Below are positions 55,498 through 64,000 of a stretch of 64,000 nucleotides of DNA, in pieces. The notes beneath the pieces were generated by a model, which saw only the letters and a list, made by a program, of their open reading frames with translations, was not told the DNA's origin and did no database searches. Source of the stretch: Komagataeibacter xylinus (GTDB lineage Bacteria > Pseudomonadota > Alphaproteobacteria > Acetobacterales > Acetobacteraceae); the NCBI RefSeq assembly GCF_009834365.1, contig NZ_CP041348.1:1550501-1614500 (forward strand). The letters run 5' to 3'. A program made the translations under genes and the position numbers. How positions within the stretch are numbered: the stretch's first letter is position 1; every line of letters starts with the position of its first letter.

Positions 55498-58268
55498 GCG
55501 AGGCCGCGCCCCATAATCCGCCGGGTATCCGCATTGCCGGGGTCACGCACCGCTACGGCGCGGTCACGGCGCTGGCGGATGTGACGCTGGACCTGCCCGC
55601 GGGCACCACCATTGGCCTTGTGGGGCCTGATGGCGTGGGCAAGTCCACCCTGCTCGGGCTGATTGCAGGCGTGCGCAGGCTCCAGTCGGGCCGGCTTGAT
55701 GTGCTGGGAGCGGATATAGGTGAGCGCCACGCGCGCGAGGCGTTCCTGCCGCGTGTCGCCTTCATGCCGCAGGGGCTGGGGCGCAACCTGTATCCCACTC
55801 TTTCGGTGTGGGAGAACATCGACTTCTTTGCCCGCCTGTTCGGCATGGATGCCCGCGAGCGCGATGCCCGCATCCAGCGCCTGCTTGATGCAACGGGCCT
55901 TGCCCCGTTCCCCGACCGCGCGGCGGGCCATCTTTCGGGCGGCATGAAGCAGAAGGTCAGTCTGTGCTGTGCGCTGGTGCATGATCCCGACCTGCTGATC
56001 CTTGATGAACCCACCACCGGCGTCGATCCGCTCTCGCGCCAGCAGTTCTGGACACTGGTGGACCAGTTGCGCCGCGAGCGCCCCACCATGACCGTGATCG
56101 TCTCCACCGCCTACATGGAGGAAGCCGAGCGGTTTGCGTGGCTGGTGGCGATGGATGACGGCAAGGTGCTGATCAGCGACCAGACGCAAAAGGTGCTCGA
56201 GCGCACGCACGCCACATCGCTGGAGGCGGCGTATATCTCGCTCCTGCCCGAGGGCAAGCGGCAGGAAGCCAGCGGCTTCGTCATTCCGCCCTATGCCAAT
56301 CCCGGCGGCCCGCCCGCCATCGAGGCCGAGCACCTGACCCGCCGCTTCGGCAGCTTTACGGCAGTAAGCGATGTGAGCTTTACCATCAGCCGGGGCGAGA
56401 TATTCGGCTTCCTCGGCTCGAATGGCTGCGGCAAGTCCACCACCATGAAGATGCTGACCGGCCTGCTTGATGCCAGCAGCGGCACGGCAAAACTCTTTGG
56501 CGAGCAGATCACGGCGGGCGATATGAAAACCCGCATGCGCATCGGCTACATGTCGCAGGCGTTCTCGCTGTATGAGGAACTGACCGTGCGGCAGAACCTC
56601 ATGCTGCAGGCGCGGCTGTACCGCATTCCGGCAGCGCAGGCCGCGCAGCGCGTGGCGCAGGCCATCGAATCGTTCGAACTCAGCGCGTGCGCCGATGTCA
56701 GCCCCGCCTCCCTGCCGCTGGGTATCCGCCAGCGCCTGCAACTGGCTGCGGCGTGCATCAACAACCCCGAAATCCTGATCCTTGATGAGCCGACCTCCGG
56801 CGTGGACCCGGCTGCGCGTGACATGTTCTGGCGGCACCTCATCCGCCTGTCGCGTCAGGATCATGTGACGATTTTCGTCTCGACCCATTTCATGAACGAA
56901 GCCGCGCGGTGCGACCGTATCTCGCTCATGCATCGCGGCCATGTGCTGGCCGTGGGCACGCCCGCCGAACTGGTGAAAAAGCGCAACGCCCCCAGTCTTG
57001 AGGCCGCCTTCATCGCCTATTTGCAGGATGCCGAGGCCGCGACCGATGCGCAGGAACACGCGGCGGCTCCCGCGCGGCAGGGTGCGGCACGTACATGGTG
57101 GCATGCGCTGGGCGGGAGGCTGTCGGCGCGGTTTGGTGCCGTGGGGGGCGCGTGGCTGCCGCGTGCCTGGGCCTTTGCCCGGCGCGAGGGGGTGGAACTG
57201 CTGCGCGACCGGCTGCGGCTGACCTTCGCCCTGATCGGCCCGCTGATCCTGCTGGTGGTGGCGGCCTCGAGCATTTCGTTCGATGTGGAAGGCGTGCGTT
57301 TTACGGTTGATGACCATGACCGCACCACCATCAGCCGGGACCTGATCGACAGTTTTCGCGGCTCCACCTATTTCCATGAACTCGCCCCCGTGGCGGATGC
57401 CGACGGGCTGGACCGCGAGATCCGCAATGGCACGGTGCAACTGGCGCTCGACATCCCCGCAGGCTTCGCGCGTGATCTCGAGGCCGGGCGCAGGCCCGAG
57501 ATCGGGGTCATCATTGATGGCGCGGTGCCGTTCCTCGCGGCCAATGTGCGTGCCTACGTGACCGGCGTGCTGGCCGGTTACGCCAGCACGCTGGGCCGCG
57601 CCATGCCGCAGGGGGCCGTGATTCCCATCACCGTGGAGCCGCGCTTTTCCTACAATCAGGAATTCCGCAGCATCTACGCCATGACGCCGGGCGTGATCAT
57701 GCTTGCCCTCATCCTCATTCCCACCATGCTCACCGCCCTGGGCGTGGTGCGCGAGAAGGAGGTGGGCTCCATTGTCAATCTCTACGCATCCCCTGCCTCG
57801 GTGGGGCAGTACCTCATGGGCAAGCAGGCGCCTTACGTGGCGCTGGCCACCATCAGCTATTTCATGCTCGTGCTGGTGGCCGTGGTGGTGATGGGGGTGC
57901 CGCTCAAGGGGTCATTGCTTGCCCTCACGCTGGGGGGCGTGCTGTTCGTGCTGTCGGCCACCGGGCTGGGGCTGCTGATTTCCACTTTTGTCAGCTCGCA
58001 GGTGGCGGCCATTTTCGGCACGTCGATCATCTGCCTCATCCCGGCAGTCAACTTTTCCGGCCTGCTCTATCCGGCCTCAACACTTACAGGCATCAGCCGC
58101 CTCGTGGGCCTGGGCTTTCCGGCCACGTGGTACCAGCTCATCAGCCTGGGCTGCTTTACCAAGGGGCTGGGGGTGGCAAGCTTCGGGCCGATGTATCTGG
58201 CGCTGGGCGGGTTTGGCGCAAGCTACATGCTGGCCGCCCGCCTTCTGCTGAAAAAACAGGAAGCCTGA
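55494..58268 (+). CDS. ABC transporter fusion: two ATPase domains plus ABC-2 membrane domain (RbbA/YhiH-like)
   Basis: The 924-residue protein has ATPase 1 with Walker A GPDGVGKST, signature LSGGMKQKV and Walker B LLILDEPTTGVDP. ATPase 2 has GSNGCGKST and ILILDEPTSGVDP but a changed signature (SLPLGIRQRLQLAA). A linker and an ABC-2 type permease part with six membrane segments follow. One ATPase site may therefore be degenerate. The arrangement matches YhiH/RbbA-type proteins of multidrug efflux operons. It would power export with the permease and adaptor next to it. Confidence 0.9.
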   Translation: MSEAAPHNPPGIRIAGVTHRYGAVTALADVTLDLPAGTTIGLVGPDGVGKSTLLGLIAGVRRLQSGRLDVLGADIGERHAREAFLPRVAFMPQGLGRNLYPTLSVWENIDFFARLFGMDARERDARIQRLLDATGLAPFPDRAAGHLSGGMKQKVSLCCALVHDPDLLILDEPTTGVDPLSRQQFWTLVDQLRRERPTMTVIVSTAYMEEAERFAWLVAMDDGKVLISDQTQKVLERTHATSLEAAYISLLPEGKRQEASGFVIPPYANPGGPPAIEAEHLTRRFGSFTAVSDVSFTISRGEIFGFLGSNGCGKSTTMKMLTGLLDASSGTAKLFGEQITAGDMKTRMRIGYMSQAFSLYEELTVRQNLMLQARLYRIPAAQAAQRVAQAIESFELSACADVSPASLPLGIRQRLQLAAACINNPEILILDEPTSGVDPAARDMFWRHLIRLSRQDHVTIFVSTHFMNEAARCDRISLMHRGHVLAVGTPAELVKKRNAPSLEAAFIAYLQDAEAATDAQEHAAAPARQGAARTWWHALGGRLSARFGAVGGAWLPRAWAFARREGVELLRDRLRLTFALIGPLILLVVAASSISFDVEGVRFTVDDHDRTTISRDLIDSFRGSTYFHELAPVADADGLDREIRNGTVQLALDIPAGFARDLEAGRRPEIGVIIDGAVPFLAANVRAYVTGVLAGYASTLGRAMPQGAVIPITVEPRFSYNQEFRSIYAMTPGVIMLALILIPTMLTALGVVREKEVGSIVNLYASPASVGQYLMGKQAPYVALATISYFMLVLVAVVVMGVPLKGSLLALTLGGVLFVLSATGLGLLISTFVSSQVAAIFGTSIICLIPAVNFSGLLYPASTLTGISRLVGLGFPATWYQLISLGCFTKGLGVASFGPMYLALGGFGASYMLAARLLLKKQEA

Positions 58269-58272
58269 GCAC

Positions 58273-59400
58273 ATGATGCGCTGGCTGCTCAATGTCGGTC
58301 TGCTGTGTGGCAAGGAGCTGCGCAGCCTGGTGCATGACCGGGTGCTGCTCGGGCTGATCGTGTTCGCCTTCAGCGCGGGTGTGCTGCTGGTGGCCAACGG
58401 GGTGAAGGTGGAGGTGTCAAACGCCACCATCGCTTTCATCGACGAGGATAATTCCCCCCTCTCGCGCCGCATGCGTGATGCGGTGCAGCCACCCTACTTC
58501 AAGCCGCCCGTTATGGTGGACCGCACGCAGGCGCTCGAGGGCATGGACAGGGGGGACTACATCTTCGTGGTCGATATTCCCCCCAATTTCCAGTCCGATG
58601 TGCTGGCGGGCCGCGTGCCTGCCGTGCAACTGCGCGTGGATGCCACCGCCATGACCCAGGCCGGGCTGGGCACGGAATACCTCAACGAGATCCTGATGGG
58701 GGAGGTGGATGACATGCTGCATGTGCCATCGCCCATCGATCAGGTGCCGTTTGCCGTGCAGAGCCGCATCCGCTTCAACCCCAACAGTGAATCGAAATGG
58801 TTCACCTCGGTCATGCAGATCGTGACCAACATCACCATCCTGTCCATCGTGCTTGTGGGGGCTGCGGTCATCCGCGAGCGCGAGCATGGCACGCTCGAGC
58901 ACCTGCTGGTCATGCCCGTGAGTGCAAGCGAGATTGCGGTAGCCAAGATCGTGACCAACGGGCTGGTCATTTTCGTGGGTGCCATCATCTCGCTATGGCT
59001 GGTGGTGCATGTGTGGCTTGGCGTGCCGATTGCGGGTTCGGTGGCGCTGTTTGCCGCGTGCTCGCTGCTGTACCTGTTCTCGGCCACGGCGCTGGGCATC
59101 ATGCTGGCCACGGTGGCGCCCACCATGCCGCAGTTCGGGCTGCTGGTGGTGCCGGTCTATGCGGTGGCCTACCTGCTGTCGGGTGCGGCAACGCCGGTGG
59201 AAAGCATGCCGCAGGTGATGCAGGTGGTGGTGCGCTTTCTGCCCACCACGCAGTTCGTCAACCTGTCGCAGGCCATTCTGTACCGCGATGCGGGGCTGGG
59301 GGCGATCGCGCTGCCGCTGCTGACCGTGACGGTGACGGGCATTGTATTTCTTGTATTCGCGCTCATGCGCTTCAGATCCATGTTGGCAAGGCAGGAATGA
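58273..59400 (+). CDS. ABC-2 type transporter permease (YhhJ-like)
   Basis: The 375-residue protein has one N-terminal membrane segment, a large periplasmic loop (about 45 to 175, with LDIPPNFQ-like VVDIPPNFQSDVLAGRVPAV) and five C-terminal segments with AAVIREREHGTLEHLLVMPV, the usual ABC-2 permease motif. It is the partner of the ABC fusion protein and follows it after four bases. Confidence 0.9.
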   Translation: MMRWLLNVGLLCGKELRSLVHDRVLLGLIVFAFSAGVLLVANGVKVEVSNATIAFIDEDNSPLSRRMRDAVQPPYFKPPVMVDRTQALEGMDRGDYIFVVDIPPNFQSDVLAGRVPAVQLRVDATAMTQAGLGTEYLNEILMGEVDDMLHVPSPIDQVPFAVQSRIRFNPNSESKWFTSVMQIVTNITILSIVLVGAAVIREREHGTLEHLLVMPVSASEIAVAKIVTNGLVIFVGAIISLWLVVHVWLGVPIAGSVALFAACSLLYLFSATALGIMLATVAPTMPQFGLLVVPVYAVAYLLSGAATPVESMPQVMQVVVRFLPTTQFVNLSQAILYRDAGLGAIALPLLTVTVTGIVFLVFALMRFRSMLARQE

Positions 59401-60836
59401 TGAGGAACAGATTGGCGCGGGCCGCCCGCATGGGAAGTGTTGCGGTGGCCGTGGGGCTTGTGGCGGGGTGCTCGCCCTTCCGCACGCATGCGCCGCCATC
59501 CCACGTAACGGTGCCCCGGCAATTCACGCAGGCAGGCATGGCGGGCGCGCAGGCCCCCACTGACCTCACGCGCTGGTGGGAGGCATGGCATGATCCGGGG
59601 CTGACGCAGGCGGTCGAGACCGCGCTGGCCGCAAGCCCGGACATCCGCATCGCGCGCGACCGCGTGCTTGAGGCGCGGGCCATGCATACGGTGGTGCGCT
59701 CCGCGCTTTACCCCACCGTGGGGGCCACCGGCAACATGATGGGCGGCGACATAGACTGGCGCGATGCCGATGGCCTGCCTGATTCCAATCGCAGTGCGGA
59801 TGGCCACCTTGCGGGCATCACCGCCTCGTGGGAGCCGGACCTGTTTGGTGGCCGCCATGCCGATGCGAAGGCGGCAAAGGATGGCGTGAAGGCGGAGGAA
59901 GAATATTTCCACGGCGTGCAGATGGTCATCGCCGCCGATGCCGCTGACAGTTACCTGCGTGCCCAGGGCGTGCAGCGCCAGATCGCCCTGACCGACCGGG
60001 GCATTGCAACCCTGGGGCAGTTGCACGCTTACGGGCAGGCGCGTTTTGCATCAGGGCAGGCGACGGCTGCGGATGTGCGGCTGATCGAGCAGAAACTCTC
60101 TGAAATGAAGGCGCGCAGGCCGCTTCTTGTAGCCCGGCTTGACCTCATGCACCGCAGGCTTGCCGTGCTGTCCGGCCAGACGCCGGAGGGGCTGCCGGCA
60201 CCTGCGGCACCTCCGGCCTATTTCGTGCCGCCCGCCCCCATGGGGCAGATGCCGGACACGGTGCTTGAGCGCAGGCCCGATGTGCGCGCCCGGCGCGATC
60301 AGGTGGATGCGGCGCTCAATCGGCTCAAAAGTGCCAAGACGGATCTGCTGCCCCGCTTCGGGCTGGAATTCTTTGGCGGCGACGGACGGCTGCATTTTGA
60401 TGGCATTCCCGGCCTGTCGGGCACGGGCGGGCTGATTGCGCTGACCACCTACCTGCCCATCTTCACCGCCAACCGCATTCAGGCGCGCATCCATGCTGCC
60501 AGCGCCCGGCTTGATGCGGCGGTTGCGGGTTATGACAAAAGCCTGCTGCATGCTTTGGCCGAGGTGGAGGACGGGTATGAAAACCGCCTCGGCCTTGATG
60601 CCCGCGATGTGGAACTGACGCAGGCGCAGGCGCAGGCCGGGCAGGTTGCGCATGACCTGGCCGGTCTGTATGCCGGTGGGCAGCGCACGCTTGGCGATGT
60701 GCTTCAGGCCCGCATGCAGGCACTCGATGCGCAGGCGGCGGTGCTGTCCAATCAGGACTCGCGCACGCAGGCCACCATTCAACTGGCCCGTGTACTGGGC
60801 GGGGGCTGGCAGGAGGCGACGCCGGTCGCGCACTAG
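59397..60836 (+). CDS. NodT-type outer membrane efflux lipoprotein
   Basis: The 479-residue protein has a lipoprotein signal ending VAVGLVAGC and the duplicated outer-membrane efflux repeats. These include TRWWEAWHDPGLTQAVETAL, ITASWEPDLFGGRHADAKAA, RPDVRARRDQVDAALNRLKS and LYAGGQRTLGDVLQARMQAL. It starts within the permease stop (ATGA) and completes a tripartite efflux system with the adaptor and ABC parts. Confidence 0.9.
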   Translation: MMRNRLARAARMGSVAVAVGLVAGCSPFRTHAPPSHVTVPRQFTQAGMAGAQAPTDLTRWWEAWHDPGLTQAVETALAASPDIRIARDRVLEARAMHTVVRSALYPTVGATGNMMGGDIDWRDADGLPDSNRSADGHLAGITASWEPDLFGGRHADAKAAKDGVKAEEEYFHGVQMVIAADAADSYLRAQGVQRQIALTDRGIATLGQLHAYGQARFASGQATAADVRLIEQKLSEMKARRPLLVARLDLMHRRLAVLSGQTPEGLPAPAAPPAYFVPPAPMGQMPDTVLERRPDVRARRDQVDAALNRLKSAKTDLLPRFGLEFFGGDGRLHFDGIPGLSGTGGLIALTTYLPIFTANRIQARIHAASARLDAAVAGYDKSLLHALAEVEDGYENRLGLDARDVELTQAQAQAGQVAHDLAGLYAGGQRTLGDVLQARMQALDAQAAVLSNQDSRTQATIQLARVLGGGWQEATPVAH

Positions 60837-60864
60837 GCGCCGGGCAGGAAAGGAGAGACATCGG

Positions 60865-62214
60865 ATGTCGGTCGGAATGGCCCTGCTGCTGGCTGTTGTG
60901 GCCATATGCGTTGTTGTTTTCCTCATTGAGCGGTGCAAGCTCAATCCGTTCCTGGCGCTGTTCCTTGCCTCCATGCTGCTCGGCTTTGCCGCCGGCATGC
61001 CCGCAACCCATGTGGTGAGCACGTTCGAGAAGGGGGCAGGGCAGGTGCTGGGCCAGATCGCCTCGGTCATTGCCCTGGGCACCATGCTGGGCAAGATGCT
61101 TGAGGTGTCAGGCGGGGCGGACCGCATTGCCATGACCGTGGTAGCGCTGGCCGGGCCCAGGCGGCTGGACTGGGCCATGATGGTGATCGGGCTGCTGGTC
61201 GGGCTGTCGGTGTTCTTTACGGTGGGCTTTGTGGTGCTGGTGCCGCTGGCCTTTTCCATCGCGCGGCAGACAAAAATGCCCATCCTGCACGTGGCCCTGC
61301 CGGTTACGGCGGCCCTTTCGGTGGTGCAGGGCTACATGCCGCCTCATCCCGGCACCATGTTCGCGCTGGCGGCCTACCATGCCGATATTGGCCGCCTGAT
61401 CTGGATGGGTGCTGTGGTCAGCCTGCCTGCCGCCATCATTGCCGGCCCGCTCTATACCCGCTTCATCGTGCCCCGCCTGCCGGCTGATGCCGGGGCACAG
61501 GCGGCCAGCATGCACGGCGCCAGTACGCCGCGCGATCCTGCCAGCCTGCCGGGTTTTGGCATTACCCTCTTTACCATTCTCGCTCCCATGGTGCTGATGC
61601 TGGCGGGCTCCGCCACGCGCTTCATGGGGCCGCAGGCGGGTGCATGGGTGCAGGTGCTGCGCTTTGCGGGCGACCCGAATGTGGGGCTGGGGCTGGCGGC
61701 GCTGCTGTCATTCTGGACGCTGGGGCTGCGGCGCGGCATGACGCGCGAGAAGGTGCTGGCGTGCTCCAATGAATGTCTTGGCCCGCTGGCGGGGCTGTTG
61801 CTCATGATCGGGGCGGGTGGCGGTTTTGGCGCGGAACTGATGGATAGCGGCATATCCGACGCCATTGCCCGTGCGGCGGTCGGCATGCACGTGCCGCTGC
61901 TTGTGCTGGCCTGGGGGCTGGCCGCGGGCATGCGGGTGGCCGTAGGGTCGGCTACGGTAGCTATGAGCACCACGGCGGGCATCGTGGCCCCCATCATGAC
62001 ACATGGCAGCACGATCTCGCCCGAGCTTGTGGTGCTGGCTACCGGGGCAGGGGCAGTGATGTTCGGGCCGATGAATGATTCCGGCTTCTGGCAGGTGCGC
62101 GATGCGCTGGGACTGACCGTGCCGCAGACCCTGCGCACATGGTCCGTGCTGGAAACGCTGATTGGTATGGTGGGGCTTGCGATGTGCGTGCTGCTGCAGG
62201 CCTGTGGCCTGTGA
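60865..62214 (+). CDS. GntP-type permease (gluconate:H+ symporter family)
   Basis: The 449-residue membrane protein matches the GntP family: CKLNPFLALFLASMLLGFAA, FEKGAGQVLGQIASVIALGT MLGK-type segment (split here for length), GLSVFFTVGFVVLVPLAFSI, YMPPHPGTMFALAAYHADIG, and SATVAMSTTAGIVAPIM with GPMNDSGFWQV near the end. It would import gluconate or a similar sugar acid. The ATG has AGGAG eight bases upstream. It could be transcribed from the efflux operon or by itself. Confidence 0.9.
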   Translation: MSVGMALLLAVVAICVVVFLIERCKLNPFLALFLASMLLGFAAGMPATHVVSTFEKGAGQVLGQIASVIALGTMLGKMLEVSGGADRIAMTVVALAGPRRLDWAMMVIGLLVGLSVFFTVGFVVLVPLAFSIARQTKMPILHVALPVTAALSVVQGYMPPHPGTMFALAAYHADIGRLIWMGAVVSLPAAIIAGPLYTRFIVPRLPADAGAQAASMHGASTPRDPASLPGFGITLFTILAPMVLMLAGSATRFMGPQAGAWVQVLRFAGDPNVGLGLAALLSFWTLGLRRGMTREKVLACSNECLGPLAGLLLMIGAGGGFGAELMDSGISDAIARAAVGMHVPLLVLAWGLAAGMRVAVGSATVAMSTTAGIVAPIMTHGSTISPELVVLATGAGAVMFGPMNDSGFWQVRDALGLTVPQTLRTWSVLETLIGMVGLAMCVLLQACGL

Positions 62215-62302
62215 AATGGAAGCGTCCGGGTGCTGCCTTGTTTTCAGGAAGGCGGCGTTCCCTGAAGCTTTTTTAAAAAAGCTTCACCAAAACCTTTGTC
62301 TG
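62214..62302. repeat. Palindromic 3' element, copy C
   Basis: After the GntP stop comes TGCTGCCTT/AAGGCGGC, then the perfect palindrome GAAGCTTTTTTAAAAAAGC (continuing TTC) and CACCAAAACC. It is the best-preserved second hairpin of the three copies. The remaining sequence up to the tRNA shows no gene. Confidence 0.75.
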
Positions 62303-62457
62303 ATTTTTCAAACAGTTTCCAGCCGCGCATGGGCGATCATTGCGAATCTCCCGGCTGGGCGGAAAATAAGGTTACCCTGTTGTTACCGCGCCGCCGGATG
62401 CAGGGCGCGCAATAGGCGGGGTAACATTCAAAGACTGTTATTTATCAAGAAGTTGGG

Positions 62458-62532
62458 TGGTGCCGACACTCGGAATTGAACCGAGGGCCTACTGATTACG
62501 AATCAGTTGCTCTACCCCTGAGCTATGTCGGC
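62458..62532 (-). tRNA. tRNA-Thr (anticodon CGT)
   Basis: The leftward strand forms a 75-base cloverleaf with encoded CCA: acceptor GCCGACA/TGTCGGC, anticodon stem ACTGA/TCAGT with loop TTCGTAA (anticodon CGT), and a T-arm with GTTCAATTC. No integrase is next to it, unlike the other tRNA-Thr. Confidence 0.95.
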
Positions 62533-62626
62533 AAACCTGTGGCGTCTGATAAACGATGGGCTGGCATGATGCAATATATCAATTGCAGCATTCCCCATTT
62601 TAATTTGGTCTATATGGTGGGGGCAG

Positions 62627-64000
62627 ATGAGTACGTCATTTTCCTCCCGGCAGATGCGCTGTGATGATGCGGGCATCGGCCCCGTGCCCCATATCCGCAT
62701 TATTGGCGGCCTGTCGGAATGTCCCGGCTGCGGGCTGTACCAGCGCCTGCCCGAGCTCGCGCCCGGCCAGCAGGCCCTGTGCACGCGCTGCGGGCAGAAG
62801 CTCGCGCGCAGGCGGCGCACGGCACCGCTGGCAACGCCGCTGGCCTTCTGCATCAGCTCGGCGGCGTTCTATCTCGCAGCCCTCGCCTCATCGCTCATGA
62901 CGCTGGATGTGTATGGCAGGCAGCGCACCGTGGACCTGCTGACCGGGCCGATGGAACTCATGCATGAAGGCTGGGGCGAGGCCGGGATTCTGGTGGGAGC
63001 GGTAACCGTGCTGGCACCCGCGGTGGCGATCGGGTTCATGTTTGCCATCCTGTATGCCGCCGCCCGTCCGCAACTGCCTGACTGGGGGCCGCGCATTCTG
63101 GTGTGGTATGACAAGCTGCGGCCGTGGTCGATGGTCGAGGTCTATATTCTGGGCATCTTCGTGGCCTACACCAAGCTGACCGACATGGCGCATGTCGATG
63201 TCGGCCCTGCGGTGTATCTGATCGGCGCGCTGATGCTGACCATGGCGGCCACTGATTCGACGCTCGATACCGAAATGATCTGGCAGCACCGCCGCATCGA
63301 TTCGCTCACCCGCGCCGAAGGCGGCGGCAGGGTAGTGGTGGATTACGCACATGTGGATGACATCGGCATGCCGCCGGTCGATCATCTGGTGGCGTGCAGC
63401 TCATGCGGGCTGGTGGGGGAACTGGCGCACCCGGTCTCGAACCTGCGCTGCGTGGGGGTTTGTCCGCGCTGTGAGCACAAGGTATGGCGCCGCCTGCCGC
63501 AAACACTTACCCGCACCACCGCCTTCCTCATCGCGGCGGTCGTGTTCTATATTCCGGCCAATCTCTACCCGGTCATGACGTTCACGCGCATGGGCGGCGG
63601 GGGCGGGCACACCATCATCGAAGGCGCGCTCGAACTGTGGGCCGATGGCATGATCCCGCTGGCGCTGCTGGTGTTCTTTGCCTCCATCACCGTGCCCATG
63701 CTCAAGATCGCGAGCCTTGGGTGGATGATCATCCAGACATGGCGCGGCGCGCGCGGGCACCTCGTGGCGCGCACGCGGCTGTTCAGGGTGGTTGATATGG
63801 TGGGCCGGTGGTCGATGATCGATGTGTTCATGATCTCGATCCTGGTGGCGGTGGTGCGATTCAATTTCATGGCCAGTGTCACGGCCAATGCCGGGATGGT
63901 GGCGTTTGCCGCCGTCGTGATCCTGACACTGCTGGCCGCCTGGAGCTTCGACCCGCGCATCATGTGGGATGCAGCGGGGCGCAACGGCCCGGTGACCGAT
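62627..64000 (+). CDS. PqiA-type membrane protein, 3' end outside the window
   Basis: The first 458 residues are visible. Two PqiA domains follow each other. Each has a pair of C-x-x-C zinc ribbons (CPGCGLYQRL and CTRCGQKLARR, then CSSCGLVGELA and CPRCEHKVWRR) followed by four membrane segments (LATPLAFCISSAAFYLAALA, VEVYILGIFVAYTKLTDMA, FLIAAVVFYIPANLYPVMTF, WSMIDVFMISILVAVV). PqiA/YebS proteins work with MCE-type PqiB proteins in lipid transport between membranes. A pqiB gene probably lies beyond the window end. Confidence 0.88.
   Translation, partial: MSTSFSSRQMRCDDAGIGPVPHIRIIGGLSECPGCGLYQRLPELAPGQQALCTRCGQKLARRRRTAPLATPLAFCISSAAFYLAALASSLMTLDVYGRQRTVDLLTGPMELMHEGWGEAGILVGAVTVLAPAVAIGFMFAILYAAARPQLPDWGPRILVWYDKLRPWSMVEVYILGIFVAYTKLTDMAHVDVGPAVYLIGALMLTMAATDSTLDTEMIWQHRRIDSLTRAEGGGRVVVDYAHVDDIGMPPVDHLVACSSCGLVGELAHPVSNLRCVGVCPRCEHKVWRRLPQTLTRTTAFLIAAVVFYIPANLYPVMTFTRMGGGGGHTIIEGALELWADGMIPLALLVFFASITVPMLKIASLGWMIIQTWRGARGHLVARTRLFRVVDMVGRWSMIDVFMISILVAVVRFNFMASVTANAGMVAFAAVVILTLLAAWSFDPRIMWDAAGRNGPVTD

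Noticed and set aside
55431..57440. A leftward open frame of about 670 codons opposite the ABC fusion gene
   Set aside because: It lies fully antisense to two complete ATPase domains, is His/Arg/Gln-rich and matches nothing. A compositional shadow.
62476..62664. Short rightward frame across tRNA-Thr(CGT)
   Set aside because: It overlaps the tRNA on the other strand and has no protein-like features.

Overview
The window looks like the chromosome of an acetic acid bacterium (Acetobacteraceae, most like Komagataeibacter or a close relative). This is an inference. It rests on high GC, an alphaproteobacterial single-cysteine DksA, a GntP-type permease, a glnK-amtB pair and a lineage-type palindromic repeat behind several genes. 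No taxonomic search was possible.

Positions 1 to about 37,500 are most of a temperate myovirus prophage whose left end lies outside the window. Late genes run leftward. In transcription order they are an HNH nuclease, P27-type small terminase, large terminase, HK97 portal, prohead protease, HK97 capsid and connector proteins. A Mu-type contractile tail follows (terminator, gp38-like, sheath, tube, frameshifted chaperone, tape measure with lysozyme domain, DNA-circularisation protein split in two, gp44 to gp48 baseplate, fibre). This is an SfV-like combination of an HK97 head and a Mu tail. Upstream of the packaging genes lie a Dam methylase, a structured 240-bp gap, a DUF3164 gene, a tyrosine recombinase with dif-like repeats in front of it, two tiny membrane ORFs and a DUF6456-like regulator with its own promoter. 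Further right are a replication gene that appears to contain the origin, a tiny GcrA-like protein and a Cro-like regulator.

Divergent Cro-like and CI-like genes around 30.2 kb form the immunity switch. Rightward from the CI-like gene runs a chain of overlapping, mostly unknown small genes ending in excisionase and integrase. The integrase abuts the 3' end of tRNA-Thr(GGT), the likely attachment site. Accessory (moron-like) genes are inserted against the local strand: a PH/SHOCT protein, a SatP-type acetate permease and a low-GC antisense ORF.

From 37.5 kb to the end is host chromosome. It holds dksA, an orphan outer-membrane efflux factor with a divergent TetR regulator, a DUF1963 protein, a TonB-dependent receptor, a duplicated YcxB-like membrane protein and a GNAT acetyltransferase. 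Then come glnK-amtB, a ClC channel, an RMF/CrpP-like small protein, a periplasmic protein and a FUSC transporter divergent from a MarR-led efflux operon (HlyD adaptor, double-ATPase ABC fusion, permease, outer-membrane factor). A GntP permease, tRNA-Thr(CGT) and a pqiA-like gene cut by the window end complete it.
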